Shown in pieces: positions 17,775-27,031 of a stretch of 64,000 bases of DNA; position 1 is the first letter of the stretch; every line of letters starts with the position of its first letter. The position numbers and the translations under genes are program-made. This DNA comes from Hyphomicrobiales bacterium (GTDB lineage: Bacteria; Pseudomonadota; Alphaproteobacteria; Rhizobiales; Rhizobiaceae): positions 62,001 to 126,000 of the forward strand of contig UBTY01000023.1 in NCBI GenBank assembly GCA_900468535.1. The letters are read 5' to 3'. Under the pieces are notes generated by a model. The model saw only the letters and a program-made list of their open reading frames with translations. It searched no databases and was not told the origin of the DNA.

Positions 17775-18503
17775 TCACGCCTGAGCGCAGGCATCAACCT
17801 TCGCATTCTTGATCCGCGGAAAATCATAGGTATTGACCTTCGACGTCATATAGCCGGCACCAACAAGAGCCTCGGCGATTTTAATCGCCGATGTTACGCC
17901 ATCAATGACAGGAACACCCGTAACCTCTCGCAGACGATCGCAAAGCGCCGACATACCGGCACAACCGAGAATGACAGCTTCCGCCCGGTCTTCCTTCTTG
18001 GCGATTTCAATCTCGCGAACCAACAGCTGCTCGGCGGCAACTGGATCTTCCTCAAGGCCGAGTACCGGCAGGTCAATAGCACGAACATTTCGGCAATGAC
18101 GCTCAGCACCATAGTCGCGCACTAGGTCTTCGATTATAGGAATTGATCGCGGCAGCGTGGTGATGATGGAGAACCGGCGACTGATCGTCATGGCGACTTG
18201 TACTGCCGCCTGGCAGATACCAATGACTGGTCCCCGCGCGATTTCACGGGCGGCATGAAGCCCCGGATCGTCGAAGCAGGCCACGACGTAGGCGTCGACC
18301 CCCAGATGCTCTCCCTTGCGAATTTCGTCCAGCATACCTGGCACAGCCATTGCTTCGTCGACGCCACCCTCGATGCTAACAGGGGTATTGGTGGGATTAA
18401 CGGCTGAAATATTGGTATCCCGCTGCTTCACGCGCAGCGCGCTATCGAGCGCCTGAGCCGTCATGGACGCGGTTGAATTCGGGTTTATCAAACGAATGTG
18501 CAT
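17775..18503 (-). CDS. Hydantoin/allantoin racemase-like protein
   Basis: Asp/Glu/hydantoin racemase family, 242 residues. Opening IRLINPNSTASMT and the two catalytic cysteines at Cys76 (VVACFDDPG) and Cys181 (ILGCAGM) match positions known for hydantoin racemases. These enzymes interconvert enantiomers of 5-substituted hydantoins or allantoin. It lies 22 bases after the flavin reductase gene, so both probably share the promoter at 19156-19285 with its GntR-type operator. This ties it to the amidohydrolases at 22062-30241. Substrate inferred only. Confidence 0.83.
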   Translation of the reverse strand: MHIRLINPNSTASMTAQALDSALRVKQRDTNISAVNPTNTPVSIEGGVDEAMAVPGMLDEIRKGEHLGVDAYVVACFDDPGLHAAREIARGPVIGICQAAVQVAMTISRRFSIITTLPRSIPIIEDLVRDYGAERHCRNVRAIDLPVLGLEEDPVAAEQLLVREIEIAKKEDRAEAVILGCAGMSALCDRLREVTGVPVIDGVTSAIKIAEALVGAGYMTSKVNTYDFPRIKNAKVDACAQA

Positions 18504-18525
18504 GAGGTCGAACCTTTCAAAGCCC

Positions 18526-19155
18526 TTACTTTTCTTGCGGCTTTATGAAATCGGCGATCGGAGGGGCCGTCAGGACGAACTGACGGTCCGACGCAATGTA
18601 ATTGTCGGCGTGCAACCGAGCGATCGGCTGATAGCGCTCGGGATCGACATAACGCCCATCTCCGTCCAGGCATTCGCGACGGACATGCATGTGAACAACC
18701 TCGCCTAGAACGAGGGTACGACGCGGGTAGTCGATCAAGCGCTCGACCCGGCATTCAAAAACGCAAGGCGCCTCGACAGGATAACTCGCAGCGATCTTGC
18801 TGCAGGTCTTCGCCGTCAGACCAGCCATGGATAGTTCGTCGATCTCGCTATCGAATCCCAGCCCGCAAACCAGCATCTGCTGGGAAATGGCCATATCAAC
18901 CATGGAGATGGCAAATTCCTGCGTGCGGCGAATGTTGGCCATCGTGTCTTTTTCCTCGCCCGAAAGGCGTGGTTGAATGCCGAGCACAACGATCGGAGGA
19001 TCGTGAGAGAAGACGTTGAAGAAGCTCATCGGAGCCGCGTTATTGTGGCCGGCCTCGGACAGGGTCGTTACCAGTGCAATCGGACGCGGGCCAATGAAGT
19101 TCGTCAACAGACGGTAGCGGCTTTGCGGCTCAAGCTCGGTGAAGTCGAATTCCAT
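18526..19155 (-). CDS. Flavin reductase-like FMN-binding protein
   Basis: Flavin-reductase-like domain protein of 209 residues. The family mark GPRPIALVTTLSEAG, then NAAPMSFFNVFSHDPP, forms the FMN site. Such proteins reduce FMN with NAD(P)H for partner monooxygenases, or are FMN proteins of unknown use. No flavin monooxygenase is in the window, so a partner would lie elsewhere. It is divergent from the GntR gene across the palindromic operator and is co-transcribed with the racemase gene. Confidence 0.83.
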   Translation of the reverse strand: MEFDFTELEPQSRYRLLTNFIGPRPIALVTTLSEAGHNNAAPMSFFNVFSHDPPIVVLGIQPRLSGEEKDTMANIRRTQEFAISMVDMAISQQMLVCGLGFDSEIDELSMAGLTAKTCSKIAASYPVEAPCVFECRVERLIDYPRRTLVLGEVVHMHVRRECLDGDGRYVDPERYQPIARLHADNYIASDRQFVLTAPPIADFIKPQEK

Positions 19156-19176
19156 GAATCGTGCCTCGATTTTTGA

Positions 19177-19206
19177 TCAACAATATCGTTTCATATTGTT
19201 GACAAT
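19177..19206. promoter_or_regulatory. GntR-type operator in the flavin reductase/GntR divergent region
   Basis: TCAACAATAT (19177-19186) and ATATTGTTGA (19193-19202) are perfect 10-base inverted copies around a 6-base spacer. Overlapping them is ATTGTTGACAAT (19195-19206), of the form ATTGTnnACAAT. The same form is found at 26902-26913 and 28689-28700. FadR-subfamily GntR proteins bind sites of this kind, so this is probably the site of the adjacent GntR protein. Confidence 0.68.
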
Positions 19207-19285
19207 CTTGCAATCAAAATCCCATCGCTGCAGTTGACTTTTTCTACGGCATCGCGCTCTCTACACCCAACGGAGAGCGAATTTT

Positions 19286-19963
19286 ATGGCTGAACAAAGC
19301 GGTCCTTCTACGCAACAAATTGTCGAGAAAGTCTGGCTGTCGATCGCCGAGCGCCGACTGCGTCCGGGCGTTCAGCTAAAGGAAGAGCAGTTGGCCACGA
19401 TCTTCAGCGTCAGCCGCGCCAGAATCCGTCAAGCACTGGCTGTGCTGGAACGCGACGGCCTCGTGACCATCATACCCAATCGTGGCGCCTTCGTCTCCAA
19501 GCCCTCCGTCGACGAGGCGCGCGACGTCTTTTTCGTGCGCCGCACGGTTGAGCGTTGCGTTGTCGAACGCCTGTGCAAATCCGTCTCGAAGACTGACCTG
19601 AAGCGCCTGCGCGAGCATGTAGCCAAGGAACGCATCGCCAATTCCCAGGATGTCACGAGCGAGATCATCAAGCTGTCCGGCGGCTTTCACCTGCTGCTTG
19701 CGGAAACCGCAGGGTCCGACTTCCTGTTTACCACAATGAGGGACCTGATCGCCCGTTCCTCGCTGATTACGGCTGTTTACCGCAACACGAACCGCTTCAA
19801 CTGCGGGCCGGACGAGCACGCCGAGATTGTCGATGCGATCGCCGCCAATGACGCTGACAAGGCCACTCGCCTGATGGCGCATCACCTCGAACACGTCGAA
19901 TCCGAACTCGACCTCACCGAGATCCGTGATCTTTCCCACGACCTGCGTGCCGCACTGGCGTGA
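19286..19963 (+). CDS. GntR-family (FadR-type) regulator of the second catabolic cluster
   Basis: Transcription factor of 225 residues. The N-terminal winged helix (LKEEQLATIFSVSRARIRQALAVLERDGLV) is followed by a helical FCD ligand domain with the metal/ligand His pattern (GGFHLLLAE, DEHAEIVDAI, MAHHLEHVE). ATG 19286 follows GGAGAG. It is divergent from the flavin reductase/racemase pair, and recurring ATTGTnnACAAT motifs suggest it also controls the importer, solute-binding protein and amidohydrolase genes up to 30241. Most such proteins repress until an acid or amide ligand binds. Confidence 0.88.
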   Translation: MAEQSGPSTQQIVEKVWLSIAERRLRPGVQLKEEQLATIFSVSRARIRQALAVLERDGLVTIIPNRGAFVSKPSVDEARDVFFVRRTVERCVVERLCKSVSKTDLKRLREHVAKERIANSQDVTSEIIKLSGGFHLLLAETAGSDFLFTTMRDLIARSSLITAVYRNTNRFNCGPDEHAEIVDAIAANDADKATRLMAHHLEHVESELDLTEIRDLSHDLRAALA

Positions 19964-20099
19964 CGATCGAAGCTCAATCTCGGGTCTCCTTCTAGCGGCT
20001 GCAAGCGCCGAGCGAATGATCGGGGATGAAGGATAAGCTCCAAAACCTCTGCGCTCAGTCATGCCCCCGCACGCCCCCTTTGCGATTTGATTGAATACC

Positions 20100-21089
20100 T
20101 TAGGCGGGCGTGGTCTCGTCACTCACCAGATGGCAGGAAACGCGCGTGCCACTGGCAAGCTCGCGCACAGCTGGCACGTCGGCCGAGCAGCGCGCGGTTG
20201 CCATCGAACAGCGCGGATGGAAGGTGCAGCCTGTCGGCGGCTTCAGTGGACTGGGTACTTCTCCGCCGGATGGCTCCCGGTCACGCTGTGGCGCGTCGAT
20301 GTTTGGAATGGTCTGCAACAGAAGCTGCGTATAAGGATGGCGCGGGTTCGCGAAGAGCTTTTCCGTCTCCCCCTCTTCCACGATGCGGCCGAGATACATG
20401 ACAGCGATGCGATCCGACATGTGCCGTACGACACTCATATCATGGCTGATGAAGAGATATGTCAGGCCCAGCTCATCCTGCAACCGGCGCATGAGGTTCA
20501 GAACTTGTGCTTGCACCGAAACATCGAGCGCAGACGTCGGCTCGTCGCAGACCAGGAATTCCGGCTCGCTCGCAAGTGCACGCGCAATCGAGATACGCTG
20601 GCGCTGCCCTCCCGAGAATTCGTGCGGGAATTTTTCACCGTCCGAGGCTGAAAGACCGACGGTATGCAGCAGTTCTTCCACACGCTCTATAATCTCGGAC
20701 TGCGTTTCGCGCAGCTTAAGTTCGCGGAGCGGCTCGGCGATGATGTTCTTTACCCGCCAGCGCGGATTAAGTGAGGCATAAGGGTCCTGGAAGATCATCT
20801 GGGCGGAGAGCGGCCCACCCTTGCGGCCCGGCGCAAAGCCAATTTCGCCGGCGCTCGGATCGAACAAGCCGGTCACCAGCCGCGCAACTGTTGATTTCCC
20901 GCAGCCGCTTTCGCCCACGATGCTAAGGCAGCCGCCGGCCGGTACGGTGAAATCGATGCCGTTGACGGCCCGGACGAACTGGCGGGGCTTGCGCTCGATG
21001 ACGCGGTTCAGCCAAGGGGCAGAGACATCAAAGGTCTTGGACAGGCCGCGAACGGTAAGCGCCGGCGCTTTTCGAGCAGATATGGTCAT
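20100..21089 (-). CDS. Dipeptide-type ABC importer ATPase (DppF-like), second cluster
   Basis: ATPase of 329 residues: Walker A GESGCGKST, signature FSGGQRQR, Walker B FLVCDEPTSALD, switch ISHDMSVV, and the Cys motif GCTFHPRCSMATARC of oligopeptide-transporter ATPases at the C-terminus. ATG 21089 overlaps the TGA of the DppD-like gene as ATGA; an in-frame start at 21113 is less likely. It is the last gene of the operon that starts at 26694. Confidence 0.88.
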   Translation of the reverse strand: MTISARKAPALTVRGLSKTFDVSAPWLNRVIERKPRQFVRAVNGIDFTVPAGGCLSIVGESGCGKSTVARLVTGLFDPSAGEIGFAPGRKGGPLSAQMIFQDPYASLNPRWRVKNIIAEPLRELKLRETQSEIIERVEELLHTVGLSASDGEKFPHEFSGGQRQRISIARALASEPEFLVCDEPTSALDVSVQAQVLNLMRRLQDELGLTYLFISHDMSVVRHMSDRIAVMYLGRIVEEGETEKLFANPRHPYTQLLLQTIPNIDAPQRDREPSGGEVPSPLKPPTGCTFHPRCSMATARCSADVPAVRELASGTRVSCHLVSDETTPA

Positions 21090-22069
21090 GCGGTTCCTCC
21101 TGCGTTCAGCCAACAGGCGCTGGCGCCATTGGCGACAGCTGTAAGTTCGGGACGTTCGTGCATGCAGCGCGGCCCGGCGGAACGACAGCGCGGGTTGAAG
21201 CTGCAGCCCATCGGGATCGCGTCGAGCCGTGGCATCGAGCCGTCGATCTGGTTCAGTTTCTCGACCCGCGCGCCGAGCGACGGGATCGAGGCCATCAGCC
21301 CCTGCGTATAGGGATGGCGCGGCGCGTGCAGCACGTCTTCGACCGGGCCGATCTCGATGAGGCGGCCGGCATACATGACGGCGACGCGATCGGCGGCTTC
21401 AGCGATGACGCCCATGTCGTGGGTCACGAGCATGACGGCGGTCTTCTTCTCCTTGCAGAGACGGCGCAACAGCGAAATGATCTGCGCCTGAATCGACACG
21501 TCGAGCGCTGTCGTCGGCTCGTCGGCGATGATCAGCTTCGGTGACGCTGCGAGTGCAAGCGCGATCACCACGCGTTGGCGCATGCCGCCGGAAAACTGGT
21601 GCGGATAGTGGTTGACCCGCTCCTCCGGCGAGGGAATGCCGACATCACGCAGAAGCTGGACAGCTCGTGCGCGCGCCTCCACCCGACCGAGCGACAGATG
21701 CTGGCGGATAGTTTCTGTGAGCTGCGCGCCGACCGTGAACAGCGGATTGAGCGAGGTGAGTGGATCCTGGAAAATCGCGCCGATCTCGCGGCCGCGGATG
21801 CGCTCCATTTCCCTGTCGCCAAGCGCATCGATGCGGCGTTGGCCAAGCCAGATCTCGCCAGCTGCGATACGACCAGGGCGTTCGAGAAGGCCCTGGATGG
21901 CAAGGCCGGTCATCGACTTGCCAGCGCCTGATTCCCCGACCACGCCGAGAATTTCGCCTGGACGAATGGAAAGGCTGACATCGGACAGCGCGGTGACCGT
22001 GCCGCGCCTGCCCGGAAACTCGACCTTCAGGTTGCGGACATCGATGACCGCCTGTTGTGCTTCACCCAT
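21086..22069 (-). CDS. Dipeptide-type ABC importer ATPase (DppD-like), second cluster
   Basis: ATPase of 327 residues with Walker [10 protein letters not shown], signature FSGGMRQR, Walker [13 protein letters not shown] and switch THDMGVI. The C-terminal oligopeptide region carries [15 protein letters not shown]. Its start lies inside the last codons of the amidohydrolase gene (8-base overlap), showing that importer and enzyme are translated together. Confidence 0.88.
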   Translation of the reverse strand: MGEAQQAVIDVRNLKVEFPGRRGTVTALSDVSLSIRPGEILGVVGESGAGKSMTGLAIQGLLERPGRIAAGEIWLGQRRIDALGDREMERIRGREIGAIFQDPLTSLNPLFTVGAQLTETIRQHLSLGRVEARARAVQLLRDVGIPSPEERVNHYPHQFSGGMRQRVVIALALAASPKLIIADEPTTALDVSIQAQIISLLRRLCKEKKTAVMLVTHDMGVIAEAADRVAVMYAGRLIEIGPVEDVLHAPRHPYTQGLMASIPSLGARVEKLNQIDGSMPRLDAIPMGCSFNPRCRSAGPRCMHERPELTAVANGASACWLNAGGTA

Positions 22070-23549
22070 TTGCGTCCACCTCGATCGGATAGCTCGGCGG
22101 GAAGATTTCCGAAACCGGGGGATTGCCCCAGCTCCGCTCGGGGTATTTGGCGATCAGTTTGTCATACTGGACCTGTGCCTGAATGCGGGCCTTCTCCATG
22201 TCGATGCCCGCCACCTTTCGCGACAGCATCGAAACGCGGCCATCGACGAAGACGGCGCTGGTGACCTTGCCCGAACCGCCGGTAACCAGCGTTGTGATCG
22301 GGTCGACGGACGGCGCCATCGCCGCGTCATCGAGATCGAAGACGGCGATATCGGCACGGGCCCCCGGCGACAGGTGGCCGATATCATCTCGGCCGAGGGC
22401 GTGAGCACCACCGATCGTGGCGGCATCGAAGAGATCGGTTGTGCGCAGCTTGTCAGCTGCACCATCGGCGATGCGGCCGGTGATTAACCCGGCGAGCAGG
22501 TTCATCAACATGTCCGCGGGCGCGGTATCCGTGCCCATCGCGATGTTGATGCCGCGCCTGCGGCAGGCGGAGAAGGAATTGAGGATGCTGCCGCCACGGC
22601 CGGAAACCAGCGGGCAGTGAACGATAGAGACGCCGTTTTCCGCGTAGAGCGCCAGGTCCTCTTCCGTCGCATTGGTCGCATGCGGTGCAATCAGCCGATC
22701 GCTGAGCAGGCCGGCCTTGGCGAGCCAGACCGGCGCTGTCGTGCCGTGCAGTATCCGCACCGTATCGACTTCCATCGCGCCCTGCGCCATGTGCAGGCGG
22801 AATTTACAGCCCAGATCGCGGGCTGCCGCATCCGTGCGCTGAATCAGCGCGAGCGTACTGGTCTCTACCCGGTCAGGCGCCAGCATGCCGCGCACGAGAT
22901 CGCCATGGCGTCCGTTCTGACGCTCGATATAGGCGATAGCTTCCTTCAAACCTTGGAAACCACGCTCCTCGTCGAACACCGGCACCATGCGACCGGGCTG
23001 TTCCAGCACCATGCCGCCGGAGCGGTAGGCGGGGCTCAGATAGACCCGCAAACCGAGTTCGCCGGCAGCATCGGCGGCCGCATCGAATTCTGCGACTGTT
23101 TCGCCCCATTCGCGATAGAACAGCGAGGCGATCGGAGCAGCCGTGGTGATGCCGTTCAGGAGTAGCTGGCCGAAGGCGAAACGCTTCTGGAAGGCCAGCT
23201 CTTCCTGGCTGTACATTTCATAGGGACCGGCTTCGACATAGGAGCGCGGCCAGACGCGCCCCTTGGCCCAGCCCGGATGATGGTCGATACCGAGGATGGT
23301 TGTGTCGAGATCCGACAGCGCATCGAGATCGATCAGCCCTGGGCTGATCAGCGCATTGCCGAAATCAATGCGACGAGCGACCTCCCCTGGAAAGCGATGG
23401 CCGACGAACAGGATTTCGCCGTTTTCAAACACCACTTCGCCGTTACGCAGCAGGCGGTGGCCGCCGTCCTTATGGCCGACGACCCAGCTTGCAGTAATGA
23501 GCGTGCGGCCTTCAGGACGGCGGCCGAGATCGAGAGGGATATCGCTCAC
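22062..23549 (-). CDS. Amidohydrolase lacking the usual first HxH metal motif
   Basis: Amidohydrolase/chlorohydrolase superfamily protein of 495 residues. Where most members have GLIDAHxH, this reads SPGLIDLDALSDLD, so the first two metal-ligand His are absent. Later motifs are kept: RLHMAQGAM, APHATNATEEDL (His) and MGTDTAPADM (Asp). The organisation recalls deaminase and TrzN/AtzB-like members, which act on aminated rings. It overlaps the next amidohydrolase by one base and the ATPase gene by eight, so it belongs to the importer operon. Either a different metal arrangement or a distinct subfamily; substrate unknown. Confidence 0.78.
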   Translation of the reverse strand: MSDIPLDLGRRPEGRTLITASWVVGHKDGGHRLLRNGEVVFENGEILFVGHRFPGEVARRIDFGNALISPGLIDLDALSDLDTTILGIDHHPGWAKGRVWPRSYVEAGPYEMYSQEELAFQKRFAFGQLLLNGITTAAPIASLFYREWGETVAEFDAAADAAGELGLRVYLSPAYRSGGMVLEQPGRMVPVFDEERGFQGLKEAIAYIERQNGRHGDLVRGMLAPDRVETSTLALIQRTDAAARDLGCKFRLHMAQGAMEVDTVRILHGTTAPVWLAKAGLLSDRLIAPHATNATEEDLALYAENGVSIVHCPLVSGRGGSILNSFSACRRRGINIAMGTDTAPADMLMNLLAGLITGRIADGAADKLRTTDLFDAATIGGAHALGRDDIGHLSPGARADIAVFDLDDAAMAPSVDPITTLVTGGSGKVTSAVFVDGRVSMLSRKVAGIDMEKARIQAQVQYDKLIAKYPERSWGNPPVSEIFPPSYPIEVDANG

Positions 23550-24742
23550 TATGGCATCTCCACGATGGCCTTGCCCTGACGGGCAACGACGCGACCACTC
23601 TTGACGACCAGCGGCCGCGGCGCGACGTCAACGACGGCATGGGCCAGCGTCTCACCGGTCAACAGCGTGAAGTCGGCGTTGCAGTCGACATCTAGGCCGT
23701 AACCGTCCAGTCGCATGACATCGGCGCCCCCCTGGGAGACGACATGCAGCACATGAGCCAGCTCGTGATCCGAGCGCAGGCCATTCTTCATGCCGATGAT
23801 CTTTGCTCGGTCGAGCATGTCCGGTTGGCCCCACGGACCCCAGGTATCCTGAATGCCGTCACAGCCGCCGCCGACCCGGACGCCGGCTTCCTTCAGTCGC
23901 ATGATCGAGGGCACGGTGGCCGACGGTGCACCAGTGGTCAGGATCGCGACGTCGAGGCGGGCGATCTCGTCGATCAGCTTGCCGACGCGGACATAATCGT
24001 TCATGCCGAGCGCGAAGGCATGACTGATCGCTACCTTGCCTTCCATGCCGTTGGCCCGGACTCGCTCGAAAATCAGTTCCATCGTGAAGGCGCCAAGATC
24101 GCCAGTTTCATGCAGATGGATATCTATGTCGACGCCGTGCTTGACGGCGAGCGCGAAGAGGATGTCGAGCTGACCCTTCGGATCACGATCGATGCCGCAG
24201 GGGTCGATACCACCCAGTACTTCGCAGCCCTGACGCAGGGCTTCATCCAGGAGCTCTACCGTGCCCGGCATGACCATGACGCCAGACTGCGGGAAGGCGA
24301 CGATCTCGATGTCGATGATGCCTTTCAGTGCATCCCGCGTCTTCCAGACTCCTTCGACGATCGACAGGCCGTGGGTAGTGTCGATATCGACATGGCTGCG
24401 GATATGGGTGGCACCGTGGGCCGCGAGACCGATGGCATGGCGCATCGACTGGCGATGCGGATCGATGCCGATTTCCAGGCGGTTTTCTCGTTCGAAGTCG
24501 ATACGGCCTCGCAGGATCGCGGCGCGGTTGTTCACATGCCAGGGCATGCCCCATGTCGTCTTGTCGAGATGGGTATGGGCGTCGATAAGGCCTGGCGCAA
24601 CGATTGCACCGTGACCGTCCTCAACGGCCATGCCGGCCTCGGGCTGATAGGCACCAAGGCCTGCGATCTTTCCGTTCTTGATCAGGATGTCGCAGCTTTC
24701 GCCGGCCATGGGCCTGACATTGCGGAGAAGGAGATCGTGCAT
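23549..24742 (-). CDS. Cytosine-deaminase-like amidohydrolase
   Basis: Amidohydrolase of the cytosine deaminase/CodA branch, 397 residues. Metal and active-site motifs are intact: GLIDAHTHLDKT, DIHLHETGD, ISHAFALG and GGCDGIQDTWGPWG, the last resembling the CodA active-site loop. Enzymes of this group deaminate cytosine, isoguanine, creatinine or N-substituted rings. It begins 5 bases after the DppC-like gene and overlaps the next amidohydrolase. Family secure; substrate unknown. Confidence 0.83.
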   Translation of the reverse strand: MHDLLLRNVRPMAGESCDILIKNGKIAGLGAYQPEAGMAVEDGHGAIVAPGLIDAHTHLDKTTWGMPWHVNNRAAILRGRIDFERENRLEIGIDPHRQSMRHAIGLAAHGATHIRSHVDIDTTHGLSIVEGVWKTRDALKGIIDIEIVAFPQSGVMVMPGTVELLDEALRQGCEVLGGIDPCGIDRDPKGQLDILFALAVKHGVDIDIHLHETGDLGAFTMELIFERVRANGMEGKVAISHAFALGMNDYVRVGKLIDEIARLDVAILTTGAPSATVPSIMRLKEAGVRVGGGCDGIQDTWGPWGQPDMLDRAKIIGMKNGLRSDHELAHVLHVVSQGGADVMRLDGYGLDVDCNADFTLLTGETLAHAVVDVAPRPLVVKSGRVVARQGKAIVEMP

Positions 24743-24747
24743 GGGGC

Positions 24748-25707
24748 TTACCTCAGTTTCGGATTAAGGGCATCACGCAACCAGTCGCCGAGCATGTTGA
24801 CGGTGACGACCAGCAGGCAGAGTTGGATGACGGGAAACAGGACGATCCACCAGGAACCGGAAAACAGGAACTGGTTGCCGATGCGGATCAGCGTGCCGAG
24901 TGACGGCTGGGTCGGCGGCATGCCAATGCCGAGGAACGACAGCGTCGCTTCGGTCAGGATCGCCATGCCGAAGTTCAGCGTGGCGGCAACCATGATCGGT
25001 GTCAGCGTATTGGGCAAGATGTGCAGCATCATGATGCGGCGGGCCGGCACACCGATGAGCTTTGCCGCCGATACGTAATCCTTGCGGCTCTCGACGATCG
25101 TCTGGGCACGTACCGTTCGCGCATATTGCACCCAGGCTGAGAGCGCGATGGCGAGCACGAGCACTGCCGAAGCTCCAGCATCACGCAAGTATTCCGGCAG
25201 CATCTGCCGCACAACCGTCGAAACCAGTATGGCGACGAGGATCGTGGGGATCGACAGGGTGATGTCGCCGATCCGCATCAATAGGTTATCGGTGAAGCCG
25301 CCGAAGTAGCCGGCAATCAGGCCTGCAGCCATGCCGATCACCAGCGACAGCACCACAGAGGCGACGCCGATGACGATGGAAATGCGCGTGCCGTAGAGGA
25401 TGGCGGAGAGCATATCGCGTCCCTGCGTATCCGTGCCGAGCAGATAAGGCCACTCGCCTTCGGGAGCCCAAATTGGCGGCAGTTCGGCCTTCCACATGTC
25501 GAGCGAGGCGCCGTCATAAGGATTCTGTGGAGCAATCAACGGGGCAAAGACCGCCGCGAGAACGAGGATCGCCAGCATGAGCGCGCTGATCTGCGCCGAG
25601 CGGCTCTGGGTGAACGACCACCAGACATCGCTGCTGCATATACGCTTCATCAGCGAGGGGCGGGCGGGCTTTGCGGTTGGCTGGGTGGTCGTTTGCGGAA
25701 GGGTCAT
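24748..25707 (-). CDS. Dipeptide-type ABC importer permease (DppC-like), second cluster
   Basis: Inner-membrane permease of 319 residues. The N-terminal segment SALMLAILVLAAVFAPLIAP is followed by LGTDTQGRDMLSAILYGTR, the DppC signature, and the coupling loop AAKLIGVPARRIMMLHILPN. It begins 18 bases after the DppB-like gene and is followed by the amidohydrolase genes. Confidence 0.88.
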   Translation of the reverse strand: MTLPQTTTQPTAKPARPSLMKRICSSDVWWSFTQSRSAQISALMLAILVLAAVFAPLIAPQNPYDGASLDMWKAELPPIWAPEGEWPYLLGTDTQGRDMLSAILYGTRISIVIGVASVVLSLVIGMAAGLIAGYFGGFTDNLLMRIGDITLSIPTILVAILVSTVVRQMLPEYLRDAGASAVLVLAIALSAWVQYARTVRAQTIVESRKDYVSAAKLIGVPARRIMMLHILPNTLTPIMVAATLNFGMAILTEATLSFLGIGMPPTQPSLGTLIRIGNQFLFSGSWWIVLFPVIQLCLLVVTVNMLGDWLRDALNPKLR

Positions 25708-25725
25708 CGAACCGGTCCCCTTGAG

Positions 25726-26694
25726 TTAGCGTGCCGTACGCAGGCGGGGATCGATCACTGCATAGGTGATATCGACCAGCGTGTTGAGCACGACGAAGAT
25801 GAAGGAGATGATACAGAGATAGGCGGCCATGACGGGAATATCGAGAAAGGTCACGGCCTGGATGAACAGCATGCCCATGCCCGGCCACTGGAAAACGGTC
25901 TCTGTTATCAACGCAAACGCAATCAGCGAGCCGACATTCATAGCTGTCATGGTGACAACCGGCATCAGACAGTTGCGCAAGGCATGGCGAAAATAGATGC
26001 GCCAGCGCGGAATGCCGCGGGCACGGGCGAACTTGACGAAATCCGAGCGAAGGACTTCCAGCATCTCAGCACGCACCAGCCGCATGACGAGCGTGATTTG
26101 ATAGAGTGCCAGCGCGATCGACGGCAAGATCAGGGCGGCGCGCCCGGACGGCGTCAGAAACCCGGTCGACCACCAGCCGATCTGCACCACCTCCCCGCGC
26201 CCGAAGGATGGCGCCCAGCCAAGGATCACTGCGAAGACAAGGATGAGCAGGATGCCAACGACGAAGCTCGGGAGCGAAACGCCCACGATAGACAGAAACT
26301 GCAGGCCTTCCGTATACCACTTTCCACGCTTGATGGCCGTGATCACCCCCAATGGCAAGCCGACAATGAGCGACAGGAAGGTTGCGACCAGCACCAACTC
26401 CAGCGTTGCCGGAAAGCGTTCGGCGATCAGCGGCAGCACCTTCTGGCCGTTGCGATAGGACACACCGAAATTGCCCTGCGCCGCATCGCCCACGAAACGA
26501 ACATATTGGGTGATCATGCCATCATTCAGGCCTAGCCGGTCGCGCAATGCATCCTTATCCGCCTGCGACGTCTGCTCGCCTACCATCAGCTCGACGGGAT
26601 CACCGGCCAACCGAAAGATCAGGAAGGCGAGCAGGGCCACAGCAAGCATCACCAGGATCGCATTTCCGAGGCGCTTAACGATGAAAACCAGCAT
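25726..26694 (-). CDS. Dipeptide-type ABC importer permease (DppB-like), second cluster
   Basis: Inner-membrane permease of 322 residues, first gene of a six-gene minus-strand unit. It opens FIVKRLGNAILVMLAVALLAFLI, then DPVELMVGEQTSQADKD and the loop FARARGIPRWRIYFRHALRN. Its upstream region carries an ATTGTnnACAAT site and lies after a strong stem-loop of the solute-binding protein gene, so it probably has its own regulated promoter. Confidence 0.88.
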   Translation of the reverse strand: MLVFIVKRLGNAILVMLAVALLAFLIFRLAGDPVELMVGEQTSQADKDALRDRLGLNDGMITQYVRFVGDAAQGNFGVSYRNGQKVLPLIAERFPATLELVLVATFLSLIVGLPLGVITAIKRGKWYTEGLQFLSIVGVSLPSFVVGILLILVFAVILGWAPSFGRGEVVQIGWWSTGFLTPSGRAALILPSIALALYQITLVMRLVRAEMLEVLRSDFVKFARARGIPRWRIYFRHALRNCLMPVVTMTAMNVGSLIAFALITETVFQWPGMGMLFIQAVTFLDIPVMAAYLCIISFIFVVLNTLVDITYAVIDPRLRTAR

Positions 26695-26885
26695 GAGAAC
26701 CTCTCAGGTTCGCGCCGCCTTCGGCAAAGGCCGGACGGTTCGGTGAATGATGTCGGGAGCTGGGCGGGAAACGGTTCACAGGAAGCAGCAGCCGCACCGC
26801 GGCAACATTGCCATCGTGACGAGACGAGCGCTCCTCCGCGCACAACCTCCCTTGCTCCCGTCGGCACCCATTAAGACAGGCTTTC

Positions 26886-26913
26886 GACAATTGTCAACTG
26901 CATTGTAGACAAT
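26886..26913. promoter_or_regulatory. GntR-type operators before the importer operon
   Basis: GACAATTGTC (26886-26895) is a perfect palindrome. ATTGTAGACAAT (26902-26913) matches ATTGTnnACAAT, the form found next to the GntR gene (19195-19206) and in the solute-binding protein/amidohydrolase region (28689-28700). Its position upstream of the permease gene start at 26694 suggests repression of the importer and amidohydrolase operon. Confidence 0.62.
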
Positions 26914-26958
26914 ATTGCCGGTAAAGAAATGCGCTATTACCGACATTTCTCGCGGGGA

Positions 26959-26991
26959 GTGTCAGCGGGCAGAACATCTGCCCGCTGACAC
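26959..26991 (-). terminator. Perfect 14-bp stem-loop after the solute-binding protein gene
   Basis: GTGTCAGCGGGCAG (26959-26972) and CTGCCCGCTGACAC (26978-26991) pair perfectly around the 5-base loop AACAT, 40 bases after the solute-binding protein stop. No T-run follows on the minus strand. Such hairpins terminate or protect the abundant binding-protein message. Confidence 0.68.
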
Positions 26992-27031
26992 AAGAGGAGC
27001 GCTTCTCTCCTCGAAGCACAGCGTCGAAGCG

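Larger units (their letters stand above)
26695..27031. other. Gap between the solute-binding protein and permease genes
   Basis: 337 bases without a gene. It holds a 14-bp stem-loop (26959-26991) near the solute-binding protein end and, nearer the permease, the operator-like sequences at 26886-26913. This suggests a transcript end followed by a second promoter. Confidence 0.6.
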
